Shown here one piece after another: positions 33,725 through 41,900 of a DNA stretch of 64,000 bases. Source of the stretch: JBGPGW01 sp046349515 (GTDB lineage Bacteria; Pseudomonadota; Alphaproteobacteria; CADEGL01); NCBI GenBank assembly GCA_046349515.1, contig JAXMCE010000016.1, forward strand, positions 7,813 through 71,812, in the 5' to 3' direction. The notes beneath the pieces are model-generated. The model did not search any database. It worked only from the letters and a program-made list of their open reading frames with translations, and was not told where the DNA came from. A program made the position numbers and the translations under genes. How positions within the stretch are numbered: the first letter of the stretch is position 1; every line of letters starts with the position of its first letter.

Positions 33725-34617
33725 CCGAGGACCCGGCCGGCGACGGCGCGAAGCTTGTCCTTGAGGACAGGGTCCCGCGCCTCGGGCGCGGTGATGAGGG
33801 CGTGCTCGAGCGCCCTGTCGCACCCGTGGGGGCACGGCAGCGCCGTTGTCCCCAACACCGGCGCCACACCCTTGATGAGAGAGCGCGCACGGTCCGCGTT
33901 GCCGAGGAGCACCTTCACGACCGCATCGACGGTGACGTGATCGTGGTCGGGATGCCAGCAATCGTAGTCCGTCACCATGGCGACGGTGGCGTAGCAAATC
34001 TCCGCTTCGCGGGCGAGCTTGGCTTCCGGCATGTTGGTCATGCCGATGACGTCGCACTGCCATGCGCGGTAGAGCTCCGATTCGGCGAGGCTCGAGAATT
34101 GGGGCCCTTCCATCGCAAGGTAGGTGCCGCCGCGCTCGACGGGGATGCCAAGCCCTCGCGCGGTTCCCTCGAGATGGTCACCCATGCGCGCACAGACCGG
34201 GTGGGCCATCGAGACATGGGCGACGAGACCCGTGCCGAAGAAGCTCTTCACGCGCGCGAAGGTCCGGTCAACGAACTGGTCGATGATGACGAAGGTCCCG
34301 GGCGCCAAGTGCTCGCGCAGCGAGCCGCAGGCGCTCATGGAGATGAGGTCCGTCACTCCGAGGCGCTTCAGCGCATCGATGTTGGCCCGGTAGTTGATCT
34401 CGGTGGGTGGAATCCTGTGGCCGCGACCATGGCGCGGCAGGAAGACGACCTTGCGGCCATCGATCCGACCGACGCGGAAGGAGTCGGACGGTGCGCCGAA
34501 CGGGGACGCGACCGTCTCCCAGCGCGCCTCCGTCAACCCCTCGATGTCATAGAGCCCACTGCCGCCGATAACGCCGATGACGCGCTCTTGTGCCGGTCCG
34601 GCCACCTGCGGCCCCAC
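33721..34617 (-). CDS. mtnP: S-methyl-5'-thioadenosine phosphorylase
   Basis: Phosphorolyses methylthioadenosine, the by-product of polyamine synthesis, to adenine and methylthioribose 1-phosphate. The 298-residue protein shows IGVIGGSGLYDIEGL, FLPRHGRGHRIPPTEINYRAN (phosphate and ribose site), ISMSACGSLREHLAPG, YLAMEGPQFSSLAESELYR and GMTNMPEAKLAREAEICYA with the purine-selective loop of the MTAP subgroup. The first possible start is GTG 34617; a GTG four codons later is equally possible, and neither has a clear ribosome-binding site. It is co-transcribed with the class II aldolase downstream. speD, whose pathway yields its substrate, lies 4 kb away. Confidence 0.93.
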   Translation of the reverse strand: MGPQVAGPAQERVIGVIGGSGLYDIEGLTEARWETVASPFGAPSDSFRVGRIDGRKVVFLPRHGRGHRIPPTEINYRANIDALKRLGVTDLISMSACGSLREHLAPGTFVIIDQFVDRTFARVKSFFGTGLVAHVSMAHPVCARMGDHLEGTARGLGIPVERGGTYLAMEGPQFSSLAESELYRAWQCDVIGMTNMPEAKLAREAEICYATVAMVTDYDCWHPDHDHVTVDAVVKVLLGNADRARSLIKGVAPVLGTTALPCPHGCDRALEHALITAPEARDPVLKDKLRAVAGRVLG

Positions 34618-34666
34618 GGTTGGTCGAGACGTCTCTCAAGCCGCACGCGACGCGCGGGGCCGGTCC

Positions 34667-35428
34667 TCAGTGAAGGCGGGACCACACCTTCCGCTTCACC
34701 GCGTAGAGCATTCCGGTCAACACGAGGAGGAAGAGGATGACTTTGACGCCGAGGCGCTTCCTCACCTCCATCTCCGGTTCGGACGCCCAGGCGAGGAACG
34801 ACGCAACGTCGCTCGCCATCTGGTCGACCGTGGCGGGCGTACCATCCGCATAGGTGACCGCGCCTTCCGCGAGCGGCGGCGCCATCGCGATCTGATTGCC
34901 GGAAAATGCCGTGTTGTAGTTCATGCCCGGCATCATCTTCACGTCCGCAGGGACCTCCTCCGAGAAGCTCGTGAGGATGCTGTAGACGTAGTCCGCCCCG
35001 CCGTCCCGCGCCTTGGTGATGAGCGAGAGGTCCGGCGGATAGGCGCCGTTGTTGGCGGCGCGCGCCGCGTTTTCGTTGGGGAAGGGCGACCTGAAATGGT
35101 CGGAGGGACGGCCAGGGCGCTGAAACATCTCGCCCTCGTCATTGGGCCCGTCCGTCACCTCGACGCCGGCGGCGATTTCCTTGATCGCCTCATCGCCAAG
35201 GCCGATGCCCGCGAGATCGCGGTAGTAGAGCAACTTCATCGAATGGCAGGCGGAGCACACCTGGGTGTAGACCTGGAACCCGCGCTGTTGCGCCGCGCGG
35301 TCAAAGGTTCCGAACACGCCTTTGAACGGCCAATCGACCTGCTTCATCGTGGTCGCGTCCTTGGCGGCCACGCTCGAAGCGAGCCCGAAGCCAAGCGCCA
35401 GTGCCGAAACGATAAGAGCCGCGCGCAT
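34667..35428 (-). CDS. petC: Ubiquinol-cytochrome c reductase cytochrome c1 subunit
   Basis: Haem-c subunit of complex III, passing electrons from the Rieske centre to cytochrome c on the periplasmic face. The 253-residue precursor has a signal peptide (MRAALIVSALALGFGLASSVAAK), the haem attachment site VCSACHSMKLLYYRDL, the NNGAYPPDLSLI segment, MMPGMNYN with the axial Met region, and a C-terminal anchor VILFLLVLTGMLYAVKRKVW. Its ATG overlaps the petB stop by one base (TGATG). This is the separate-gene form; it is not fused to cytochrome b as in some rhizobia. Confidence 0.96.
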   Translation of the reverse strand: MRAALIVSALALGFGLASSVAAKDATTMKQVDWPFKGVFGTFDRAAQQRGFQVYTQVCSACHSMKLLYYRDLAGIGLGDEAIKEIAAGVEVTDGPNDEGEMFQRPGRPSDHFRSPFPNENAARAANNGAYPPDLSLITKARDGGADYVYSILTSFSEEVPADVKMMPGMNYNTAFSGNQIAMAPPLAEGAVTYADGTPATVDQMASDVASFLAWASEPEMEVRKRLGVKVILFLLVLTGMLYAVKRKVWSRLH

Positions 35429-36648
35429 CAGGCATTCCCCCTTCCAAGGACCGGCCGACTGATGCTGTCCGGCAGGGGACGCGTCCGCTCGATCTTGCCG
35501 AGGATCGGCATGATGATGAGGAAGTGCAGGAAGTAGTACGCCGTCGCAAGTCGTCCGATCACGAGATACTTGCCTTCCGGCGGATTGGCGCCGATCCAGC
35601 CGAGGATCGCGCAGTCGATGAGAAACACCCAGAACAGCCATTTGTAGATCGGCCGAAAGCGCGCGCTCCGAACGCGCGAGGTGTCGAGCCACGGCAGCAC
35701 GAAGAGAATGAGGATCGAGGCGAACATGGCGATGACGCCCAGGAGCTTGTCCGGGATCGAGCGCAGGATCGCGTAGTACGGCAGGAAGTACCATTCCGGC
35801 ACGATGTGCGGCGGCGTCACCAGCGGATTGGCCGGGACATAGTTGATCGTCTCGCCCAGCATGTTCGGCGCGAAGAACACGAGCGCCATGTAGACGATCA
35901 TGAACACGCCGAGGCCGTAGAGGTCCTTCACCGTGTAGTAGGGGTGGAACGGAATGCTGTCCTGCGGCCCCTTGCGGTCGATGCCGAGAGGATTGCCCGA
36001 GCCGTGCCGGTGCAGGGCGACGAGGTGCAGCATGACCACGCCGACGATCACGAAGGGCAACAGATAGTGGAAGGAATAGAAGCGGTTGAGCGTCGGGTTG
36101 TCGACCGAGAAGCCACCCCAGAGCCACGTCACGACGGGCTCGCCCACCACGGGGAAGGCCGAGAACAGGTTGGTGATGACCGTCGCCGCCCAGAAACTCA
36201 TCTGTCCCCACGGGAGGACGTAGCCCATGAACGCCGTCGCCATCATCAGAAGAAGGATGATGATGCCGAGCCACCACAAGACCTCGCGCGGGCTCTTGTA
36301 GGACCCGTAATAGAGCCCGCGGAAGACGTGGATGTAGACCACGGCGAAGAACATCGATGCGCCGTTCATGTGCGTGTAGCGCAAGAGCCAGCCGTAGTTG
36401 ACGTCGCGCATGATGCGCTCGACGCTCGTGAAGGCGAGGTCGACGTTGGGCGTGTACTGCATGGCCAGCACGACGCCGGTCGCGATCATGATCACGAGGC
36501 AGATGCCGGCGAGCGAGCCGAAGTTCCACCAGTAGTTGAGGTTCTTGGGCGTGGGATACTCATGCAGCTCGTGCTGCATGAAACTAAAGACCGGCAGGCG
36601 GTCGTCGAACCACTTGAGAAATCGGTTGTTGAGCGCTGGCGACGTCAT
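35428..36648 (-). CDS. petB: Ubiquinol-cytochrome c reductase cytochrome b
   Basis: Membrane core of complex III, holding both haems b and the Qo and Qi quinone sites. The 406-residue protein has helices from WNFGSLAGICLVIMIATGVVL onward, the haem-ligand helices RYTHMNGASMFFAVVYIHVFRG and YSFHYLLPFVIVGVVMLHLVALH, the ATAFMGYVLPWGQMSFW Qo helix, and PEWYFLPYYAILR with the conserved PEWY motif. Helices after PDKLLGVIAMF complete the eight-helix fold. The ATG at 36648 has GGGGAGAGG upstream. It lies 13 bp after petA and is coupled to petC. Confidence 0.98.
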   Translation of the reverse strand: MTSPALNNRFLKWFDDRLPVFSFMQHELHEYPTPKNLNYWWNFGSLAGICLVIMIATGVVLAMQYTPNVDLAFTSVERIMRDVNYGWLLRYTHMNGASMFFAVVYIHVFRGLYYGSYKSPREVLWWLGIIILLLMMATAFMGYVLPWGQMSFWAATVITNLFSAFPVVGEPVVTWLWGGFSVDNPTLNRFYSFHYLLPFVIVGVVMLHLVALHRHGSGNPLGIDRKGPQDSIPFHPYYTVKDLYGLGVFMIVYMALVFFAPNMLGETINYVPANPLVTPPHIVPEWYFLPYYAILRSIPDKLLGVIAMFASILILFVLPWLDTSRVRSARFRPIYKWLFWVFLIDCAILGWIGANPPEGKYLVIGRLATAYYFLHFLIIMPILGKIERTRPLPDSISRPVLGRGNA

Positions 36649-36661
36649 CGGCCTCTCCCCC

Positions 36662-37219
36662 TCACCCGATTCGGATCTTGGTTTCGTCGAGGAAGGCGTA
36701 GCCGGGCACATTCAGGTTCTTCGGAGCGGGTCCCTTCCGGATGCGTCCCGAAGTGTCGTAGTGCGAGCCGTGACACGGGCAGAACCACCCGCCGTAATCG
36801 CCGCGCGGATCGGTCGGCTTCTGCCCGAGGGGCACGCAGCCGAGATGCGTGCAGATGCCGATGACGATGATCCAATCGGGCTTTTTCGCGCGCGCGCTGT
36901 CGGCCTGCGGGTCGCGCAGCTCCGCGACGACCACGTCCTCGGCTTCCTTGATCTCGGTCGGGGTCCGGTGACGGACGAAGATGGGCTTGCCGCGCCACTT
37001 GACGGTAATGGCCTGGCCGACCGCGACCGGAGCCAGATCGACCTCGGTCGACGACACCGCCCGGACATCGGCCGCCGGGTTCATCGAATCGACGAGCGGC
37101 CAGAGCGCCAAGCCCGTGCCGATCGCGCCAAGCGTCCCCGTTGCGAGATAGAGGAAATCGCGACGCGTTCCCCCTTCCCCATGCGCGCCATGCGCCGTCG
37201 ACTGGGCGGTGCTCGCCAT
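36662..37219 (-). CDS. petA: Ubiquinol-cytochrome c reductase iron-sulfur (Rieske) subunit
   Basis: The 2Fe-2S subunit of complex III. In 185 residues it has a twin-arginine-like lead GTRRDFLYLATGTLGAIGTG that also serves as the membrane anchor, the hinge and head domain with VRHRTPTEIKEAEDV, and the cluster ligands CTHLGC and CPCHGSHYD followed by SGRIRKGPAPKNL. The ATG at 37219 is preceded by GGAAGGG; the longer frame to 37303 is not conserved. It is the first gene of petA-petB-petC, divergent from trmL. Confidence 0.97.
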   Translation of the reverse strand: MASTAQSTAHGAHGEGGTRRDFLYLATGTLGAIGTGLALWPLVDSMNPAADVRAVSSTEVDLAPVAVGQAITVKWRGKPIFVRHRTPTEIKEAEDVVVAELRDPQADSARAKKPDWIIVIGICTHLGCVPLGQKPTDPRGDYGGWFCPCHGSHYDTSGRIRKGPAPKNLNVPGYAFLDETKIRIG

Positions 37220-37325
37220 TCGCAGACCCTTCCTCAAATCCCCCCAAAAGGACCGACAACCACAAGATGTGGGCTTTCGGCCCGGCTGGACCCGCCAGAC
37301 CATACTGATGACAGGCCGAGAGGGG

Positions 37326-37331
37326 TATAAT
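37326..37331 (+). promoter_or_regulatory. TATAAT -10 box before trmL
   Basis: An exact TATAAT lies 46 bp upstream of the trmL start in the 157-bp divergent petA-trmL region. The best -35 at suitable spacing is only a weak TACTGA, so the promoter assignment rests mainly on the -10 element. Confidence 0.4.
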
Positions 37332-37376
37332 TCAATTCACCCGCCTTTGCAAAGCCCTGCCCCCTCTCGAGAGCCC

Positions 37377-37844
37377 ATGCGCCTTGCGCTGTACCAACCG
37401 GACATCCCGCAGAATACCGCCACGATTCTACGCCTGGGGGCCTGCCTCGGCGTGCCGGTCGACGTGATCGAGCCGTGCGGCTTCCTCTTCTCCGATCGCC
37501 GCTTCAAGCGCGCCGGCCTCGACTACCTCCAGCACGCGGAACTCGTCCGGCATCGCTCGTGGAACGCCTTCCTCGAAGTCCGACGCGCGGGACGCCTCAT
37601 CCTCTTGTCCACCGCCGGACGCGACCGCTACACCGCGCTTCGCTTCGAAGCCGAGGACACACTCCTGGTCGGGCGCGAATCGGACGGGGTGCCGGAGGGG
37701 GTCGCGCGCGCGGCCGACCGGACGGTCCGGATCCCCATGCGCACGGGTTTGCGTTCTCTCAACATTGCGATCGCCGCGGCGATGGTGTTGGGTGAGGCGC
37801 TGCGCCAGACGGACGCGTGGCCGGGGGAGATCCATGACGGCTGA
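37377..37844 (+). CDS. trmL: tRNA (cytidine(34)/uridine(34)-2'-O)-methyltransferase
   Basis: SPOUT-fold enzyme methylating the wobble base of tRNA-Leu isoacceptors. The 155-residue protein has MRLALYQPDIPQNTATILRL (SpoU motif with PxNxG-like substrate loop), the middle ACLGVPVDVIEPCGF, the second motif TLLVGRESDGVPEGV and the C-terminal trefoil-knot strand RIPMRTGLRSLNIAIAAAMVLGEAL. The length is standard. The ATG at 37377 begins at the first strand; no earlier conserved residues exist. Its end overlaps the hemF start by 11 bp, so the two are probably one transcript. Confidence 0.95.
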   Translation: MRLALYQPDIPQNTATILRLGACLGVPVDVIEPCGFLFSDRRFKRAGLDYLQHAELVRHRSWNAFLEVRRAGRLILLSTAGRDRYTALRFEAEDTLLVGRESDGVPEGVARAADRTVRIPMRTGLRSLNIAIAAAMVLGEALRQTDAWPGEIHDG

Positions 37845-38697
37845 GTCCCAAGAGAGAAAAGCCCGCGCGACCGCGTGGTTCGAAACCCTGCGCGACGAGA
37901 TCTGCGCGGCTTTCGAGCGCCTAGAGGCGGATTCGGCGCGCGGCGACAGCCCGGCAGGCCGTTTCGAGCGCCGACGCTGGACACGTCCGGCCGAGCCCGG
38001 CGCCGCGAGCGGCGGGGGCGGCGTCATGTCGGTCATGCGGGGGCGCGTCTTCGAGAAAGTGGGGGTCAACGTCTCCACGGTCGAAGGCGAATTCTCCCCG
38101 CAATTCCGCAAGGAGATTCCGGGTGCAGAGGCCGATCCACGCTTCTGGGCGAGCGGCATTTCGCTCGTGGCTCACCTCTGCTCGCCGCTCGTTCCGGCCG
38201 TGCATATGAACACGCGCTACCTCGAGACGACGCGAGCCTGGTTCGGCGGCGGTGCCGATTTGACGCCCATGGTCCCCGACGCCGACGACACGGCGACGTT
38301 CCACGCGGCCATGAAAGCCGCCTGCGACGCGCACGACCCCCAGTACTACGCCCGCTTCAAGGCCTGGTGCGACGAATACTTCCATCTCAAGCATCGCGAC
38401 GAGCCGCGGGGCGTCGGCGGAATCTTCTACGACAATCTCGACACCGGCGATTGGGAGCGAGACTTCACCTTCACCCAAGACGTCGGCCGCGCCTTCCTCG
38501 ACGTCTATCCGCGCATCGTGCGGCGCCACATGGACAAACCCTGGACGGACGAGCAACGCCAGCACCAGCTCATCCGGCGGGGCCGCTACGTCGAGTTCAA
38601 TTTGCTCTTCGATCGCGGCACGCGCTTCGGCGTCATGACTGGCGGCAACCCGGAAGCCGTCCTCATGTCGCTGCCCCCGCTCGCCGCGTGGCCGTGA
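37834..38697 (+). CDS. hemF: Oxygen-dependent coproporphyrinogen-III oxidase
   Basis: Converts coproporphyrinogen III to protoporphyrinogen IX using oxygen, in cytosolic haem synthesis. The 287-residue protein shows RFERRRWTRPAEPGAASGGG, VFEKVGVNVSTVEG, PAVHMNTRYLETT followed by WFGGGADLTPM, KHRDEPRGVGGIFYDNL and the C-terminal GRYVEFNLLFDRGTRFG, all canonical. The ATG at 37834 lies inside the end of trmL with GGGGGAGA upstream. Its TGA overlaps the next ATG by one base, so the downstream secreted-protein gene is translationally coupled. Haem synthesis beside the cytochrome bc1 operon is functionally sensible. Confidence 0.97.
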   Translation: MTAESQERKARATAWFETLRDEICAAFERLEADSARGDSPAGRFERRRWTRPAEPGAASGGGGVMSVMRGRVFEKVGVNVSTVEGEFSPQFRKEIPGAEADPRFWASGISLVAHLCSPLVPAVHMNTRYLETTRAWFGGGADLTPMVPDADDTATFHAAMKAACDAHDPQYYARFKAWCDEYFHLKHRDEPRGVGGIFYDNLDTGDWERDFTFTQDVGRAFLDVYPRIVRRHMDKPWTDEQRQHQLIRRGRYVEFNLLFDRGTRFGVMTGGNPEAVLMSLPPLAAWP

Positions 38698-39284
38698 TGG
38701 CCCTCGCCGCCTCGGATCCACGGCGGGCCGCTGGAATGGCACCATCGGCGTGGCTTCGCCTGGTGCTTACCGCGCTCGCCCTCTCGAGCGCGGCCACGCT
38801 CGCCCGGGCGGAGGATCTGCCGATCACCGCGTTCTACGGCCGTTACCAGGGCAGCGCCGTCGCACGGACGGAGGATAGCCGGCACATCGGATTCGATGTG
38901 CGCGACCTCGACGTGACGATGGCGGCCAAGGGCGGCGGCTTCGAGGTCGCTTGGACGACGGTCATCCGGCCGCCGGCGAACGCCCCGTCGGCCCAACCGC
39001 AGCGTCGTGCGGAGACGCTTCTCTTCGAGCCTGCGGGCGAGCCGGGACTCTTCCGCGCGAGCGCGCCTGCGGACGCGCTCCGCGGTGAGCCCTTGAGCTG
39101 GGCCCGGATCGAAGGGCGGACCTTGACCATCTACGTGATGAATATCAACCGTCGGGGCCTCTATGAGATGCTCAGCTACGCGCGGACACTCACCGCCGAC
39201 GGCAATCTTCAGCTTCTCTTCACGCGCATCCGCGACGGGGAACGCGTGCGCAAAGTCACGGCCACGCTGAAACGCGTGAAATAG
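38697..39284 (+). CDS. Secreted protein of unknown function, tandem paralogue A
   Basis: From the ATG at 38697 (overlapping the hemF stop) the product has 195 residues; an internal ATG at 38736 would give a cleaner signal peptide (APSAWLRLVLTALALSSAAT, cleavage after ARA). The mature protein starts EDLPITAFYGRYQGSAVART and contains DVRDLDVTMA, EVAWTTVIRPP, LSWARIEGRTLTIYVMNIN and a basic end. It has no Cys or predicted membrane segment after the signal, so it is expected in the periplasm and is probably a beta-rich fold. The next gene encodes a clear paralogue. I know no named family. Confidence 0.78.
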   Translation: MALAASDPRRAAGMAPSAWLRLVLTALALSSAATLARAEDLPITAFYGRYQGSAVARTEDSRHIGFDVRDLDVTMAAKGGGFEVAWTTVIRPPANAPSAQPQRRAETLLFEPAGEPGLFRASAPADALRGEPLSWARIEGRTLTIYVMNINRRGLYEMLSYARTLTADGNLQLLFTRIRDGERVRKVTATLKRVK

Positions 39285-39320
39285 GTACGAAAACAAGCTT
39301 CGAAGGGTGACAGGGGGAGG

Positions 39321-39863
39321 ATGATGACACTTAGAACCGGTCTCTTCGCCATCGGCTGCTGGCTCGCGCTGTGCTTCGGCGCGGAGGCGAAAGACCTCGA
39401 CCTCAAGGCGTTCTACGGCAAGTACACGGGCAGCGGTGTCGCCAACTCCGAGGACAGCCTCTATTTCGGTGTCACTGTGCGCGACACGGACGTCGAGATC
39501 AGGCCGACCGCCGATGGATTCCGCGTCAACTGGACGACCGTGTTGCACCAAGGCGGCGACCCGGCGAAGCCCGACATCCGCAAGCGGTCGTCGACGACGG
39601 ACTTCGTTTACGGGGCGCGCCCGAACCTCTTTCTCGGCAAGAGCCACGGCGATCCGCTCGTCAGCGGCGAGACGAGTTGGGCGCGGATCAGCGGCAACTC
39701 GCTCATCATCTACATCTTCACGATCAACGAAGAGGGTCTCTACGACGTGCAGACCTATGTCCGCACGCTCACCGGCGCGGGCATGGACCTCGTCTTCTCG
39801 CGCGTGCGCGACGGCGAGCCCACGCGGACGGTCAAGGCCAAGCTGACGCGTCAATCGAACTGA
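39321..39863 (+). CDS. Secreted protein of unknown function, tandem paralogue B
   Basis: A 180-residue protein with signal peptide LRTGLFAIGCWLALCFGAEA and a mature part starting KDLDLKAFYGKYTGSGVANS. It aligns with its upstream neighbour over the whole mature length: AFYGxYxGSxVAxxEDS, VRDxDV, WTTV, SWARIxGxxLxIY. The predicted fold is therefore the same, with about half the residues different. GGGGGAGG abuts the first ATG (39321), so the second ATG (39324) may be used instead. It lies 36 bp after paralogue A and 16 bp from the convergent cca stop. Unknown function. Confidence 0.8.
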   Translation: MMTLRTGLFAIGCWLALCFGAEAKDLDLKAFYGKYTGSGVANSEDSLYFGVTVRDTDVEIRPTADGFRVNWTTVLHQGGDPAKPDIRKRSSTTDFVYGARPNLFLGKSHGDPLVSGETSWARISGNSLIIYIFTINEEGLYDVQTYVRTLTGAGMDLVFSRVRDGEPTRTVKAKLTRQSN

Positions 39864-39879
39864 CGCGGGGGATGGCGCT

Positions 39880-41148
39880 CTAGCGCCCGCCTTTGCCGCG
39901 CGACGAGGCAACCAGCGAGCGGAGATGCGCGAGCGCCTCTTCGCGTCCGGCCCTCATGTCGCCGTCGATCCACCATGATTCGAGCGCCTCGAGGAGCCGA
40001 CCGACCTCAGGCCCCCCCTCGACGCCCAGCGCCACAACGTCGCGGCCTTTGACCGGCAATTCCAAGGGCCGCCAGGCATCCGCTTCGGCGAGAAGCCTCG
40101 TCCACCCGTCCGTCTCGCTCGCCGATGCGCCCCGGCTGACCGAGTCCGCCCAGGCGAAGAGCACACGGTCCCGGAACCGCTCGGCACCGATTCGATAGAG
40201 GATGCGCCGCACATGACGGCGGTCGAGGTCGCGGTGAATCGGCGGGGTTGTCTCCACCATGCCGACGAAACGTGCGCGTTGCTCATTGGACAGGCGCAAA
40301 CGCGTCGCGACCGCATCGGCTGCATCGGTCCCTCCTTCGATGAGGACCGCCAGGCGGCGCAAGGGCCCGGCGGCACCGACGGCGTCTTCGATCGATCCGA
40401 GCGTCGCGAGGCGGCCGAGGGCGCGCGCCTCCGGCAGGATGTGGACCAGTACCCCTGTCTCCTCCATGAGAGTGACGATCGCATGCACATCGGGCGCCGA
40501 CAGGATCTTGAAGATCTCGCCCGCAACCCGTTCGCCCGAAAGGCTCGGGAGGAGATGGGCAAGGCGCCGGCACGCCGCGAGGCCATCGGGATCCGGCGCA
40601 CCGCGGCCGTAATGGGCATGGAAACGAAAGAAGCGCAGGAGGCGAAGCACGTCTTCGCGAATGCGCTCCTCCGCCGTACCGACGAAACGCACGCGGCCCT
40701 CGCGAAGGTCGTCAGCTCCGCCAAACGGGTCGTAGAGTGTTCCGTCGCTATCGGCATAAAGCGCATTGATCGTGAAGTCGCGCCGCGCCGCGTCGGCTTC
40801 CCAGTCATCCGTATAGGCGACCCGCGCGCGACGGCCGAAGGTCTCGACATCGTGGCGCAAAGTCGTGATCTCGACATGCGTGGCACCGATGACGGCCGTC
40901 ACCGTTCCATGCTCGACCCCCGTGGGAATCGCCTTGATCCCGGCCGTCGCGAGCAAAGCGAGAACCGTCTCCGGCGTGTCTGTCGTCGCAAGGTCGACGT
41001 CGCCGATCGGCCGCCCGATAAGCCCGTCACGCACGCACCCACCGACGAATCGCGCCGTTGCCCCTCGGGCCGAGAGAGCGGCCATGACAGAGCGGACATC
41101 CGCCGAGGCGAGGCGTCCGAGCTGAGGCAGCCGCCCGGCTGGTTTCAC
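39880..41148 (-). CDS. cca: CCA tRNA nucleotidyltransferase / poly(A)-polymerase family
   Basis: Adds or repairs the CCA end of tRNAs. The class II nucleotidyltransferase head shows TARFVGGCVRDGLIGRP, DVDLATTDTPE with the metal-binding Asp pair, ITTLRHDVETFG, ARRDFTINALYADSDG and DPFGGADDLREGRVRFVG. The neck then has RIREDVLRLLRFFRFHAHYG. The body and tail continue to a basic end. The GTG at 41148 is the best start; residues further upstream are shadow sequence rich in Arg. The 422 residues match alphaproteobacterial homologues. It follows the CoA pyrophosphatase and DUF1285 genes on the same strand. Confidence 0.93.
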   Translation of the reverse strand: MKPAGRLPQLGRLASADVRSVMAALSARGATARFVGGCVRDGLIGRPIGDVDLATTDTPETVLALLATAGIKAIPTGVEHGTVTAVIGATHVEITTLRHDVETFGRRARVAYTDDWEADAARRDFTINALYADSDGTLYDPFGGADDLREGRVRFVGTAEERIREDVLRLLRFFRFHAHYGRGAPDPDGLAACRRLAHLLPSLSGERVAGEIFKILSAPDVHAIVTLMEETGVLVHILPEARALGRLATLGSIEDAVGAAGPLRRLAVLIEGGTDAADAVATRLRLSNEQRARFVGMVETTPPIHRDLDRRHVRRILYRIGAERFRDRVLFAWADSVSRGASASETDGWTRLLAEADAWRPLELPVKGRDVVALGVEGGPEVGRLLEALESWWIDGDMRAGREEALAHLRSLVASSRGKGGR

Positions 41149-41270
41149 GAACCCATCCCGGCGCAGGGGTCGCCGGCACCGCCGGACGTGCGAACCTCCG
41201 CCGCGCCCCTCCTGCCACGCGAACCGCGGGCCCCGTCTCGGCAAGAGCGTGTCATGGCCCGATGGGTCCC

Positions 41271-41900
41271 TCAGCCGGAGAGGACTTCGTAGAGATTGAT
41301 CAGCATGCCGGCCGTGGCCCCCCAAATGAACCGCTCGCCGTAGGGCATCGCGTAGTACGAGCGCTGCCGTCCGCGCCAAAATCCGCTGCGCCGTTCGTGA
41401 TTGCTTGCATCGAGGATGAAGGCCAAGGGAACCTCGAACACGTCGGCCACTTCGTAAGGGTCGGGCTTCAAGGTGAACGGCGTCCGGACGAACCCCACGA
41501 TCGGCGTCACGATGAAACCCGTTCCGGTCTCATAGTCGTCGAGCCGGCCGATCGTTTCGACCAATGCCCGCGAAAGACCGATCTCCTCTTCCGTCTCGCG
41601 CAACGCCGCGGCGACGGCGTCGGCGTCGGCATCCTCGATGCGCCCGCCGGGGAAGCTCACCTGCCCCGCATGATCGGTGAGATGGTCGGTGCGCTGGGTC
41701 AGGATCACGGTGAACTCGCCGTCGCGCTCGACAAGCGGAACGAGCACGGCGGCCGGCGTGCGGGGCCGTTCCGGCTTCGGCAGGGACGGATCGAAGTCGC
41801 GATCGCCGCGCTCGCGGGTTCCCGAGGCGGTCCGGATGCGACCGGGCGCGCTGTCGGCGCCAACGGCGAGACGTTCGAAAATCCTCCCGCGCGTGATCAT
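41271..41900 (-). CDS. Nudix hydrolase, CoA pyrophosphatase type
   Basis: Hydrolyses the pyrophosphate bond of CoA and its derivatives. The 209-residue protein has RTDHLTDHAGQVSFPGG, the UPF0035 motif specific to CoA-active members, directly joined to the Nudix box GRIEDADADAVAAALRETEE with EEIGL after it. It also has PIVGFVRTPFTLKPDPYEV and a C-terminal IWGATAGMLINLYE. The ATG at 41900 overlaps the DUF1285 stop by four bases (ATGA), showing coupled translation. The cca gene follows 122 bp downstream. Confidence 0.93.
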   Translation of the reverse strand: MITRGRIFERLAVGADSAPGRIRTASGTRERGDRDFDPSLPKPERPRTPAAVLVPLVERDGEFTVILTQRTDHLTDHAGQVSFPGGRIEDADADAVAAALRETEEEIGLSRALVETIGRLDDYETGTGFIVTPIVGFVRTPFTLKPDPYEVADVFEVPLAFILDASNHERRSGFWRGRQRSYYAMPYGERFIWGATAGMLINLYEVLSG

